Part shown: positions 26,727 through 35,334 of the stretch, piece after piece
How positions within the stretch are numbered: position 1 is the first letter of the stretch
Layout: the number at the start of each line of letters is the position of its first letter
From: Runella zeae DSM 19591
Lineage (GTDB): Bacteria; Bacteroidota; Bacteroidia; Cytophagales; Spirosomataceae
Direction: 5' to 3'
Length of the DNA: 64,000 nucleotides
NCBI RefSeq assembly: GCF_000423565.1
Contig: NZ_KE384037.1
Coordinates: 248,001 to 312,000 of the forward strand
Position numbers and translations under genes: made by a program
The notes under the pieces: model-generated
The model's input: the letters and a program-made list of their open reading frames with translations, nothing else
Database searches by the model: none
What the model was told of the DNA's origin: nothing

Positions 26727-27932
26727 ATGAAAGTTTTCCACATAATCTGTGTATGGTTGGGGATAAGTGCCTCGCTTTGGGCCCAGACCGTCAGTTTTGC
26801 AGATTATAAAGAACGCGCCGATAACTGTTTTGCCAAGGCTGATTACGATTGTGCCCGCAGCAACTATGACCGAGCACTACGTATTAGGGGCAATGATAAG
26901 CACTGTTTGAGCCAATTAAGGAAAATTGAAGACATCGAAGACCGAAAGAAAAAAGAGAAAAGTAGAACCAAACAACAACAACAAGCAGAACAAGAGCTGC
27001 TGCTGAAAGAAAAAGAAGCCGAAAAAAAACGAATTGCGGAACAAAATAGGCTCGAACAAGAAAAAATTAACAAAGAAAAAGCGCTTAAAGAGCAGCAAGC
27101 CCAAGCGTTAGAAGCTTTGAAATTAAGCTTTTTAAAGACCAATTTCCCCCAATCTACCGACGACGACAAAGACGGTGTACCTTCGTTTTGTGATTTTTGC
27201 CCGGTCCAAAAAGGTGAAATTCAGTATTGGGGTTGCCTTACGCCTATTGTACCCAATAGTCCTTGGCATCAATACGCCAACGGAAAAATACCGCCAGAAT
27301 CGGTAGAACTTGGCAAAACACCCGAAGGAAAAAAAAGATACCTAGTCCGGGCAGGCACAACTCATTTGGGATACATTGATGAGGACCAAAAACAGGCTAT
27401 CATCGGCCCTAGCAATATCTTTATCAATGTGTATGATGTATTGGAAGGAAAACATTTCAAGTGGGTAAAACCTTCGGCAGATTGGTACATTTCGGGCAAG
27501 GTCGTTGCCCGTTCAGAAATATCGACCCACAATTTTGTCGCAAGATTTGTATCAAAAAACAAGCTCGCTGTAGGCGTCGCCAATCCTTCCAATACCGCAG
27601 CACTTTTTTTTGATGACACTCAGAACTTCCAAGATACAAAGTATGAAATCCTTATCGACGAAGCGGTTCCTGTTGGCTTTTTTTATCTAAAAACCGACAA
27701 AAGTGTCAATCCTTCGGCCATTGCGCTCTCAATCAGTGCAATCACTACTTCCTCCAAAGCGTTGGAGATAAAAACCGGCACCGTCGAAATCTTCGCCGAA
27801 GGCATTGATAAAAAGAAAAAAAGGATTTCTACCCCCAAAATCAGTTTGAATATAGAAGCTCAAAAACGCTACTATTATGTACTCGAAAAACGCTCCGAAG
27901 AAGAGTGGATTTTGAAAGAAGAAACCCGCTAA
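26727..27932 (+). CDS. Secreted coiled-coil/TSP3/DM9 protein
   Basis: A 401-residue exported protein with a signal peptide (1-20). Residues 23-60 resemble one TPR-like pair (DNCFAKADYDCARSNYDRAL). A charged coiled coil of Gln/Glu/Lys spans about 62-135. A thrombospondin-type-3 calcium loop follows (DDDKDGVPSFCDFCP at 145-159, then GC at 169-170), as in OmpA-like proteins of Bacteroidota. Residues 180-245 form a DM9-like unit (YANGKIPPESVELGKTPEGK, then RAGTTHLGYI and GPSNIF). The last 150 residues are beta-rich and unassigned. It shares the DM9 theme with the protein at 23464, which suggests related ligands. It ends 4 bases from the convergent SDR gene. Confidence 0.7.
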   Translation: MKVFHIICVWLGISASLWAQTVSFADYKERADNCFAKADYDCARSNYDRALRIRGNDKHCLSQLRKIEDIEDRKKKEKSRTKQQQQAEQELLLKEKEAEKKRIAEQNRLEQEKINKEKALKEQQAQALEALKLSFLKTNFPQSTDDDKDGVPSFCDFCPVQKGEIQYWGCLTPIVPNSPWHQYANGKIPPESVELGKTPEGKKRYLVRAGTTHLGYIDEDQKQAIIGPSNIFINVYDVLEGKHFKWVKPSADWYISGKVVARSEISTHNFVARFVSKNKLAVGVANPSNTAALFFDDTQNFQDTKYEILIDEAVPVGFFYLKTDKSVNPSAIALSISAITTSSKALEIKTGTVEIFAEGIDKKKKRISTPKISLNIEAQKRYYYVLEKRSEEEWILKEETR

Positions 27933-27936
27933 ATCG

Positions 27937-28707
27937 CTACAAGCGTGCCAGCGTCAAACCACCGTCAATGACAAAAACCTGCCCTGTCGAATACGGAAAA
28001 GCTCCTTCGGCAATCGCCGCCACAGCCTTTCCGATGTCGTCAGGGTAGCCCCAGCGAGCTTGTACCGTAAGTCCTTCGGCAATGAGTTTGTCATATTTGG
28101 CGGTGACGCCTGAGGTCATATCGGTCTTGATGATGCCCGGCCTTACTTCATAGACAGGGATGTTGAATTCACCCAGCCGCGCCGCAAAGAGTTGGGTCAT
28201 CATTCCCAAGCCAGCCTTAGCCACGCAGTATTCACCCCGATTGACCGAAGCTACGGTAGCCGAAACCGACGAAATAGTGATAATCGATCCTTCAAAATCA
28301 GGGGTTTCGTGTTTTTGTTCTACCATCCAATTGGCCACTGCTTGGGTCAAAAAGTAGGTTCCTTTGAGATTGGTATTGAGTACTTCATCAAAACTCTCTT
28401 CGGTAGCTTCCAAAATATCATTGCGGACTTTGGGGGCAATACCAGCATTATTGACCAATACGTTGAGCCAACCAAAGTGCTCTTTTATTTTTGCCAACAT
28501 GGCAGTCCGTGCCGATGCCGAAGCAATGTCACCTTGGCAATAAATCACCTCCGCCCCTAGCGCACGCAAAGCCATCAGTACTTCTTCTACGGCCGATTCT
28601 TCTCGCACGCCATTGATGGCCAAGTCAAAACCTTTAGAAGCTAAATGTTGGGCGATACCAAGTCCAATCCCTCGGCTACCGCCCGTTACGAATGCAATTT
28701 TTTTCAT
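27937..28707 (-). CDS. Short-chain dehydrogenase/reductase (3-ketoacyl-ACP reductase-like)
   Basis: A 256-residue cytosolic NAD(P) oxidoreductase of the classical SDR family. TGGSRGIGLGIA near residues 8-19 is the cofactor motif, NNAG follows near 90, and the catalytic set is Ser in ITISSVSAT plus YCVAK (Tyr and Lys). The C-terminal VRPGIIKTDMT and TGQVFVIDGGLTL are typical of FabG-like enzymes. It lies just downstream of higBA and could be the last gene of the long minus-strand uronate/glycan locus, where a sugar-acid reductase would fit, but FabG-like SDRs are too general to assign. The start at 28707 gives the family N-terminus MKKIAFVTGG. Confidence 0.85.
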   Translation of the reverse strand: MKKIAFVTGGSRGIGLGIAQHLASKGFDLAINGVREESAVEEVLMALRALGAEVIYCQGDIASASARTAMLAKIKEHFGWLNVLVNNAGIAPKVRNDILEATEESFDEVLNTNLKGTYFLTQAVANWMVEQKHETPDFEGSIITISSVSATVASVNRGEYCVAKAGLGMMTQLFAARLGEFNIPVYEVRPGIIKTDMTSGVTAKYDKLIAEGLTVQARWGYPDDIGKAVAAIAEGAFPYSTGQVFVIDGGLTLARL

Positions 28708-28726
28708 TAGAAACATATGCTCTTAC

Positions 28727-29086
28727 TCAATAAGCAAGTAAAATGTGAGCAGGAATTCCCAACTCATTGTGTAAGAACTTTAAGAAATTAAGGCTCATTT
28801 GTTTTTTTCCATTCATAATTTCCGAAATCGTGCTTTTGCTCATCCCAGCCCGCTTAGCCAACCCCGTTTGAGATAACCCTTGCTCTTCCATTTCGTACTT
28901 TAAAGCTTCTAATGGCGATAATATTTCAATCTTATGATGTTTTTGTTCATATTCATGTATCAACAAAGACAACACTTCTAATAAGTCCCCTTCTGGAGTC
29001 GAAGGTTTAGCATGAAAAATTTTTGATAATCTTTCCAAGGCAAGTTCGTATTCTTGCTCTGTCTTGATAGGTCTTATGGTTTCCAT
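28727..29086 (-). CDS. higA: HigA-type antitoxin with XRE helix-turn-helix
   Basis: A 119-residue antitoxin. The N-terminal half (IKTEQEYELALERLSKIFHAK) is the HigA-type helical domain and the C-terminal half is a helix-turn-helix (LSQTGLAKRAGMSKSTISEI, followed by LGIPAHILL). HigA proteins neutralise the HigB mRNA interferase and repress their own promoter. The start codon lies inside the last codons of the upstream higB (overlap 29074-29086), the normal toxin-then-antitoxin order. Here higB is broken by an amber codon, so the intact antitoxin may act only as a repressor or as an anti-toxin against other loci. Confidence 0.88.
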   Translation of the reverse strand: METIRPIKTEQEYELALERLSKIFHAKPSTPEGDLLEVLSLLIHEYEQKHHKIEILSPLEALKYEMEEQGLSQTGLAKRAGMSKSTISEIMNGKKQMSLNFLKFLHNELGIPAHILLAY

Positions 29087-29388
29087 GAGTTAAAATCAAC
29101 AGTTTTGGCATCAATTCCATCATAGGCAGCATGAGTACCAATAAATTTCACAAAACACAGTTGAAATTCGTAGTTGAATGCTGCTATCAAACGATATTTA
29201 TTCTTTGCGATATTAAATACAATTCGTTCGTTACCTACATAATCAGCGCCCTTAAAACTCGCGATGATTTCTTGAGGTGTTTTAAAGGTAGCCCCTTCAA
29301 TTTTCCCATACCAATGCCTTAAGTTAGGTTCAGAATCAGGATACTTTACCCAAAACTACTTTAATGTCTTTAAAGCATGTATTCTCAT
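29074..29388 (-). pseudogene. higB: HigB-type mRNA interferase gene broken by an in-frame amber codon
   Basis: Read on the minus strand from the ATG at 29388, the frame gives MRIHALKTLK, then TAG at codon 11 (29358-29356), then a continuous 93-residue HigB body beginning FWVKYPDSEPNLRHWYGKIE with the NKYRLIAAF and FVKFIGTHAAYDGID segments of RelE/HigB toxins, ending WKP before the higA start. The reading frame is otherwise unbroken. HigB of this type normally has KRFW or KEFW where KxFW would be here, so a single change (for example GAG or CAG to TAG) explains the stop. There is no suitable start soon after it. The toxin is therefore probably inactive, unless read through or a sequencing error is involved. 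Confidence 0.85.
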
Positions 29389-29462
29389 AACAAAAACAAA
29401 TCAAAAGTTCGAATAAAGCGAACTGCCACACTACAACGATACATCCATTTTCTTTGGCAAAT

Positions 29463-30908
29463 TTACATACTGTCTTTTATGGCTTTCAACGCTTCTGCTT
29501 CGGGGCGTTTTTTGTAGAAAGTATCCAGCGGATAACAACCCGAAATCAGTCCATTTCGAGGTGCAGATGTACAATCGGAGAAGGTTCTACAAATCAGATT
29601 GCGAGTAAGGGTGCGACCATTGATCATATCTTCGGGCATATTGGGATACGACAGTACCATGCGCCCAAATCCGATACTATCAGCCATGCCATTGCGCAAT
29701 ACATACTGCGCCACATTGGGGAGCCATTCTTGTAAATATGAATAACCCGAGCCGATGATTACTAATTCGGGAAACGCTTTTTTTAATTCATCCGTCACCG
29801 CAATATGCCTTTGAACACCCGCAAGTGGCTCTTCGGGCGGCTGATACCCATCCGAAGGCGGAAACAGCGCTGGACGAGTCAAGTGTGGATTGTAATAAGG
29901 ACTACCCGCCGTGATACAAACAATCTGAATCCCAAGCGACTGCGCTAATGCTAAAAACGCCTTAGTCTCGGTCAAATCTATCCCAAGACCGTTTTGTTGC
30001 CCCCCAAAAGCATAAGGATATTGCTCTGCTTCCTCGGGTTGGCCAAGGTCGTTAGGACCTTTTTTGTAGGGTAAAAAATCAAAAGCACTCAACCGAATCC
30101 CCATCTCTAGCCCAGGGGCTTCTTTTTGAATACCCGCTACAATATTGCGCAGATAACGCGTACGGTTTTCAAAACTTCCGCCGTATTTGCCGGGTCTATC
30201 AATAGCACTCAAAAACTCATGCCCCAAATACCCATGACAATGCTTGACATCCACAAAATCATAGCCCGCTTTTTGAGCCAATACCGCTGCTTTGATGTAT
30301 TTGTCGATGATATCGTCGATTTCTTCATCAGTCAATACAGGATAATCGGCTTCCATTCCAAATTTTTTGTTTAAAAATGGATGCGAATACAAGATTTTTG
30401 ACTCAAATTTTTTGTGACTATTGGGTTTACAAAAACGCCCCGAATGGGTCAACTGCAAACCAACAACCAAGCCGTCGGTATTGCCAAATCTTTCGGTATG
30501 TTTGTCTAAAATCAACTGCCGAAGCTGTACAAACTCCTCAAAGTTTTCTTCATTTATGACCAACTGATTAGGGTTCGCTTTGCCTTCATGACAAACCGCT
30601 ACGGCTTCACATCCATACAATAACTTAGCGCCACTGATGGCAAATTTCACCCAACGATTTTTGGTAAATTCGGTAGGTTTTCCATCCAATGTGCCGTCCC
30701 AGCCTTCCATTGGTAAAATACACAGGCTGTTACCAATGGTTTTACCAGATTTTAAAGAAATGGGTTTGGCAAAAGGGCTTTCCGCAGGAGCAAGCAGCGT
30801 CTCATCAAACGACAAATCTACCCCAGCCGTCTCTAAGTATTTTTGCAAATCAGACGCAGTTTTGAGTTGCGCCATTCGAGTATATTTGGGTTTGTATTTT
30901 GTACTCAT
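29463..30908 (-). CDS. Old Yellow Enzyme-family NADH:flavin oxidoreductase
   Basis: A 481-residue cytosolic FMN enzyme, one TIM barrel with a long C-terminal extension. Family elements are ILPMEGWDGTLDG (start of barrel), VGLQLTHSGRFCKPN (FMN/substrate site), and YDFVDVKHCHGYLGHEFLSA, where the usual HAHGYL is HCHGYL. FENRTRYLRNIVAGI and SIGFGRMVLSYPNMP follow. The C-terminal CRTFSDCTSAPRNGLISGC holds four Cys but not the 4Fe-4S spacing of dienoyl-CoA reductases. It is the most distal enzyme of the first SusCD locus, 83 bases after the GH88 gene, and might reduce an unsaturated product of uronate metabolism (inference). Confidence 0.85.
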   Translation of the reverse strand: MSTKYKPKYTRMAQLKTASDLQKYLETAGVDLSFDETLLAPAESPFAKPISLKSGKTIGNSLCILPMEGWDGTLDGKPTEFTKNRWVKFAISGAKLLYGCEAVAVCHEGKANPNQLVINEENFEEFVQLRQLILDKHTERFGNTDGLVVGLQLTHSGRFCKPNSHKKFESKILYSHPFLNKKFGMEADYPVLTDEEIDDIIDKYIKAAVLAQKAGYDFVDVKHCHGYLGHEFLSAIDRPGKYGGSFENRTRYLRNIVAGIQKEAPGLEMGIRLSAFDFLPYKKGPNDLGQPEEAEQYPYAFGGQQNGLGIDLTETKAFLALAQSLGIQIVCITAGSPYYNPHLTRPALFPPSDGYQPPEEPLAGVQRHIAVTDELKKAFPELVIIGSGYSYLQEWLPNVAQYVLRNGMADSIGFGRMVLSYPNMPEDMINGRTLTRNLICRTFSDCTSAPRNGLISGCYPLDTFYKKRPEAEALKAIKDSM

Positions 30909-30991
30909 TTGGAAGAGGTAAATAATTTTTTAGGATTTAGGTACTACTAAACTTGGCAAAGCGATTTTAGTAGCACCTTCATTAAGATTAT

Positions 30992-32392
30992 TTATTTTAC
31001 ACAATTCAAAAAAGCATAATAAGGCTCATCTTGGATAATACGCTGAAGATACAACGCCGCCTCACGAATATGATAATCGCCCCACATACTGGATTCGCCA
31101 TAGGGGATTTTACTACCTTCTGGTACATAATCCCAGCCATTGGGACGGTGATAAATCGAATGTAACAACAAACCTTGGTGCGTAGGTTCAGTGCTAAGGT
31201 AAGGTTCTTGCAGCAAGGTATGCATCACCGTCAAGCCCGCTTGCCAGTAGCGTTGTCCCGCTGCAACCTCACCTTTGTCAATTAGGTATTTGCCAAGTCT
31301 CAACAGTCCCTGCGCTCCAATCGCCGCCGCCGAACTGTCAACGGGTTCGTAATCATTGAAAGGGTCGGCGGGCGCATTGAGATAATCACCCAATTTGTGA
31401 AGATAAGGCGCGCCAGTATCCCAGTAAGGTACGCCGTCGATAGGTGTATGTTCGATAAAAAAATCGCAGGTAGCGCGTGCACCTTTGAGCATCATTGCTT
31501 CTATCGCTTCCCGACCACCAAGAGGTGTCAAATCGGCATCCGAAATTTGCGCCAACGCCTCTAACTGCTCAGGAAAACCACACATGGCCCATGCTAAACC
31601 ACGTGTCCAAGTACTAAAACCTGTATAGCCTTGTTGAGAATTAGGACAACGAAAATTGCCATCTTTGACATTAAATACACTTTCGTGCGCGGTACGCCCC
31701 CAAATATCATAGGAGTCGCGGCCTTCGCCATAATACACCGAGAAATCAGCCGTAGCTTTGATGTGTTGTAAGGCGCGTTCTAATAGATTGATTTTGACAT
31801 CGCCTTCGCCTTGAAAAACGTGGCCTAACTGATGACTCACCACCAACGCCCGACACGACCGAATGGTATCCACAAACAACGAATGAGGGCCGTTGAAAGA
31901 GTGAATAAAACCGCCATTGGAGCTACCATCGCGGTTTTTGATGCTCGTCCAGCGGCTTGCTTGTACTGCACCGGAGATTTTCAGAGCAAGCTCATAGAAG
32001 TTTTTTTCCCACTCATTAAACTCTATTTTGCCTTCATGCATCAGCCGAAGCAAGTTGCCATAGGTGCTGACGTTGTTGAAGCCGTGGTCGTGAACTCCAA
32101 TATGACTTACGTGAGGAGCCATCACCGAAACCGTGTTTTTGCGCCCTATTTCCAAAAATTCTTTTTCTCCCGTCACATCATATTGCAAAATGGCTGAACC
32201 AAACTGAAACCCTTGGGTCCATTCGGTCCAGCCACGCGTCGAATATTGGCCTTTTATGGTAAAAACAGGAGAGCCTTTTGATACATCGTAGTGGTGCTCA
32301 ATGGCATTTATTTTTTGAGCCGAAAGTTCCCAAAAACGTTGAAGCTTGGCGGCTAAATCGGCAGTAGTAATAGTAGAATTGATTCGAATCAT
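30992..32392 (-). CDS. GH88 unsaturated glucuronyl/rhamnogalacturonyl hydrolase-like protein
   Basis: A 466-residue (alpha/alpha)6-barrel hydrolase of family GH88. Asp102 in VHDHGFNN and Asp175 in SLFVDTIRS match the two catalytic Asp residues of unsaturated glucuronyl hydrolase. TRGWTEWTQGFQFG and GYTGFSTWTRGLAWAMCG are other family blocks. These enzymes hydrate the C4-C5 double bond that lyases leave on uronate ends. No signal peptide is seen with the start at 32392, so it acts in the cytoplasm. It is in the same run as the SusC/SusD genes and the pyruvyl-transferase-like genes, which points to an acidic, lyase-cleaved glycan. No lyase gene is in the window. Confidence 0.85.
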   Translation of the reverse strand: MIRINSTITTADLAAKLQRFWELSAQKINAIEHHYDVSKGSPVFTIKGQYSTRGWTEWTQGFQFGSAILQYDVTGEKEFLEIGRKNTVSVMAPHVSHIGVHDHGFNNVSTYGNLLRLMHEGKIEFNEWEKNFYELALKISGAVQASRWTSIKNRDGSSNGGFIHSFNGPHSLFVDTIRSCRALVVSHQLGHVFQGEGDVKINLLERALQHIKATADFSVYYGEGRDSYDIWGRTAHESVFNVKDGNFRCPNSQQGYTGFSTWTRGLAWAMCGFPEQLEALAQISDADLTPLGGREAIEAMMLKGARATCDFFIEHTPIDGVPYWDTGAPYLHKLGDYLNAPADPFNDYEPVDSSAAAIGAQGLLRLGKYLIDKGEVAAGQRYWQAGLTVMHTLLQEPYLSTEPTHQGLLLHSIYHRPNGWDYVPEGSKIPYGESSMWGDYHIREAALYLQRIIQDEPYYAFLNCVK

Positions 32393-32529
32393 TGACTCAA
32401 TAATTGTGCTTTTATCAATGAAGAAAAACAAGCTCCAAAACTACCCTTTCTCACAAAGCTTATTTGTATAAATATCTCTTCAAAAATCTACTATTTGTAG
32501 TTCCACTCAACACAATGTAGAACAAATAC

Positions 32530-33795
32530 CTAAACTTTCTGTCGAATCACCTCAAAGGCTTCGTCGTATTGTTTATCTACTTTTTTGATGGATTGTTTTA
32601 CATTTTTAAGAGCCGCACTGTAATTGGCGTTGATTTCCATGAGGCGGTCGGTAATCTGCTTTCCTGTGGTTTCCTCAATTTCAAACGTCCAGTCTTTCAG
32701 GCCCAAATCATAGTACATTTGCCCCTTAATCGTGTCTTGTGGTTGGCGTAAATAAAAAGCAGGAGTACCATTGGCAGCGGCAATAATCGGAGAATGACAT
32801 TCGTAGCTCAATACGGTGTGGGCATGGGCATACAGCGAAGCCGCTTCGTCAGGAAGCCAATAGCCGTGCTTTACCACAAATGGCTTGACGTCGTCGGGGA
32901 GTGGATTGACCAACAGTTCATCAATAATATCCACTTGGTAGGTCATTTCGGGACAAACTACGATTTTGTTACCCGTCTTGCGTACCCAAGCTATCATGGC
33001 TTCACGTACCTTGGCGTGGTCGATTTCTTTCCACTTGTCGTTGAGTTCGTTGACCTCCTTGATACGTTCTTCACTCCAGCCACTGGGCCTGATTTTGTAA
33101 TAAGGCGTCACGCGAAGGCGCGGAATGACACAAATGAATTTGCGATGTTCCAATTTATTTTCCTGAATAAACTGATTGGCTTTTTGGTCATCATGGATTT
33201 CCAAAACAAAGGTAGCATCAGGAGCAAAAGCGATATGCGGCCCTTGTACGCCCGCTTCTTTTAGCTTTTGAATAGAGGCTGTTTCACGCGTAAAAACAAA
33301 CGAGGCGTGTTGTAATAAGTCTTTTAAAGCAGGAGAAACATTTTGCGTAGTAACTCCAAAAATACCAAACGGTTTCTGGGTTTGCTTGTGCCAAGCCTGT
33401 AGATAATCGGTCGCAACAACCGAGGGGCCTGAGCCATGAAGGAAAAAATCGGCTTCTTGAAATGCTCGCTTTACTTCTTCTGTTTGGGGCAGAAACTCCT
33501 TATCTACTGCCCCGTGAATAATTTTTACGTCGGGATAGTATTTATTGAGCATGGTTTCCACCTTCTCACTTTTGCTTTTCTTCCACAGAATAATCTTCGA
33601 TTTGGGAAGACGTTTTTTCAACAATCCAATCAACCCAGGCGTATGGGCAATATCGCCGATATTGACATCTTGCCAACCCGACGTAATAAGTAATACAGGG
33701 TCGCTTTTTTGGGTTGCTTGCGACAAAAAAGGAATCATCGCAGCTGCTGACAGCAGGCTACTTTGTTGTATGAATTGACGACGATTGAGGGGCAT
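32530..33795 (-). CDS. Exported polysaccharide pyruvyl transferase-like protein, paralogue 1
   Basis: A 421-residue member of the polysaccharide pyruvyl transferase (PS_pyruv_trans) superfamily, the most divergent of four tandem copies. The N-terminus LNRRQFIQQSSLLSAAAMIP is a twin-arginine-type signal. The GT-B-like body has NIGDIAHTPG, HGSGPSVVATD, TRETAS with Arg170 and APDATFVLE. Where PEP-using family members carry RLH, this protein has ECHS (Glu332, His334, Ser335). PEP is not expected outside the cytoplasm, and the Arg is missing, so the classical reaction is doubtful. A glycan-binding or modifying role in this SusCD locus is inference. Confidence 0.75.
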   Translation of the reverse strand: MPLNRRQFIQQSSLLSAAAMIPFLSQATQKSDPVLLITSGWQDVNIGDIAHTPGLIGLLKKRLPKSKIILWKKSKSEKVETMLNKYYPDVKIIHGAVDKEFLPQTEEVKRAFQEADFFLHGSGPSVVATDYLQAWHKQTQKPFGIFGVTTQNVSPALKDLLQHASFVFTRETASIQKLKEAGVQGPHIAFAPDATFVLEIHDDQKANQFIQENKLEHRKFICVIPRLRVTPYYKIRPSGWSEERIKEVNELNDKWKEIDHAKVREAMIAWVRKTGNKIVVCPEMTYQVDIIDELLVNPLPDDVKPFVVKHGYWLPDEAASLYAHAHTVLSYECHSPIIAAANGTPAFYLRQPQDTIKGQMYYDLGLKDWTFEIEETTGKQITDRLMEINANYSAALKNVKQSIKKVDKQYDEAFEVIRQKV

Positions 33796-33832
33796 GAGAT
33801 TGGTTTTTTATGTGGATAGTGACTTTTTTGGT

Positions 33833-33871
33833 CACAGAGTTTCACGAAGTATTTCTCTGAGTTACACAGAG
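33833..33871. repeat. CACAGAG-type intergenic repeat
   Basis: CACAGAG occurs twice (33833-33839 and 33865-33871), the second inside the partial palindrome CTCTGAGTTACACAGAG. The wording resembles dispersed intergenic repeats I associate with this phylum; I cannot check other copies. Confidence 0.35.
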
Positions 33872-33878
33872 TGAGTAC

Positions 33879-35213
33879 TCAAGTCATCGCCAGTTTTTTC
33901 ACCACAGACATGGTTTCTTTTTGGCGGTTGCGGACTACATCCATGGCTTTTTGAGCTTTGGCTTTGGCCGTTTTGTAATCTTTGTAAATCGCTAATACCG
34001 CACCTGTGATGTCGGCAGCAGGCGCTTGATCGATTTCAAAAAGCCATTCTGGTACGCCAATATCTCGAAACATCCACCCTTTACGACCGTGTTTGAGCGG
34101 GCGAGCATGAACCACGGGCACCCCCAACGCCAAGCCCATAATAAGCGAATGGGGCTCCATTCCAAACATCGTGTGCGCTCGGGCATACACCGACATGGCT
34201 TCGTCGGCACTCCAAAAGGTCTCGCGACATACCACTTTGGCCTTGATGTTTTCGTCCAATTGGTCGTAAAGCATCGTTTTGGCGTATTTAGTCTCTTTCA
34301 ATGCCTCGGGTGCAATCAAAACTTTCATGCCCGTAGTCGTGACCCACTGACTGATTAAATCCTTCACTTTTCCCAGCCGTAGCGTATCTTGCTGCTGTTG
34401 CTCTGGTGTAGGGGCGGGGTTCATCATGTCGCCTTTCCCGGTAGTGTTGAGATGCGGCGTATTGGTACGCACTACCACGACCAAAAATTTCCCTTCTTCC
34501 AACCCTGCCTGACGAAGGTATGCGAGCCCTTTAGCTTCATCTCGTACATCAATGCCAAAACATCCGTCGGGTCCAAATTCGATGATTGGGGTTTTGAACT
34601 GATTGTCTTTCAGAAATTTAACCGACTCGGTATCACGACAATAGATAAAAGAAGCACGGCTCAGTACATCCCGAAAAAGTGATAACGCGGGCGGCGCAAA
34701 CTTATCGAAAGACTGCCCGTAGAGTCCAAAAGGAATCTTGTTTTCGATGCAATAATAAAAGGGAGCAAGATTGGACATGACTCCAGTCCATTCATAATTG
34801 AACAGTCCATAGTTCATCGACATCCCCGAGTTATGAATGTAAACATCTGCTTGCTCAAAAGCCATTTTTAATTCTCCCTGTAAGCCTTCGTCTTGGTTGA
34901 AAAATGCCCCATGCACGATTTTAACTTTTGGAAAATTCTTGCTAACCAATGCCTCCGTAACGGGACGAGATTGGGCGTGCCATAGGATAATTTGCGCTTC
35001 GGGGATATGTCTTTCCAACAAACGTAAAGTACCCGGTGTGTGGCCAATGTCCCCAATGTTGTTGTCGTTCCACGAAGAGCGGAGTAGTATGGTGGGGGTT
35101 TTGGCTAATACGTTTGACATACTATTCGCATCCAATATTTCATCTGAAGACATCTGAAAAGTAGAAGCGGCAAGGGTAGAAAGTTTAAGAAATTCGCGAC
35201 GGGTAGTTGGCAT
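33879..35213 (-). CDS. Exported polysaccharide pyruvyl transferase-like protein, paralogue 2
   Basis: A 444-residue paralogue with the twin-arginine-type start TTRREFLKLSTLAAS. Blocks conserved with the others are NNIGDIGHTPG, CRDTES (Arg193), FGPDGCFGIDVRDE, KVLIAPEALKETK and GMEPHSLIMGL. The RLH triplet of the family is replaced by EPHS (Glu353, His355, Ser356). It has an insertion around 255-280 (GKGDMMNPAPTPEQQQQ) not found in the others. Its N-terminal part lacks the HGSGPS motif, having HNSGMS. It is about as distant from copies 3 and 4 as copy 1 is. Localisation is probably periplasmic or surface; reaction unknown. Confidence 0.75.
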   Translation of the reverse strand: MPTTRREFLKLSTLAASTFQMSSDEILDANSMSNVLAKTPTILLRSSWNDNNIGDIGHTPGTLRLLERHIPEAQIILWHAQSRPVTEALVSKNFPKVKIVHGAFFNQDEGLQGELKMAFEQADVYIHNSGMSMNYGLFNYEWTGVMSNLAPFYYCIENKIPFGLYGQSFDKFAPPALSLFRDVLSRASFIYCRDTESVKFLKDNQFKTPIIEFGPDGCFGIDVRDEAKGLAYLRQAGLEEGKFLVVVVRTNTPHLNTTGKGDMMNPAPTPEQQQQDTLRLGKVKDLISQWVTTTGMKVLIAPEALKETKYAKTMLYDQLDENIKAKVVCRETFWSADEAMSVYARAHTMFGMEPHSLIMGLALGVPVVHARPLKHGRKGWMFRDIGVPEWLFEIDQAPAADITGAVLAIYKDYKTAKAKAQKAMDVVRNRQKETMSVVKKLAMT

Positions 35214-35259
35214 GGGACTAGTTCATTTTTTATCTTTTATGAAACGCTATCGAACGCTT

Positions 35260-35325
35260 CCGACGTTCAAAACAACCCTGCCGACGTTCAAAACGTCGGC
35301 AGGGTTGTTTTGAACGTCGGCAGGG
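35260..35325. repeat. 29-bp perfect palindrome with 3-base loop
   Basis: Positions 35260-35288 and 35292-35320 are perfectly complementary, separated by CAA. Within it AACGTCGGCAGGG occurs at 35292-35304 and again at 35313-35325, so it is a compound of direct and inverted repeats. It lies in the 121-base gap between paralogues 2 and 3. It may act as terminator/mRNA stabiliser or be a REP-like mobile repeat. Confidence 0.75.
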
Positions 35326-35334
35326 TTGAGCCTT

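Noticed and set aside
29074-29388. A shorter active HigB starting after the amber codon
   Set aside because: No ATG, GTG or TTG lies near the stop; the first usable codon would remove most of the toxin.
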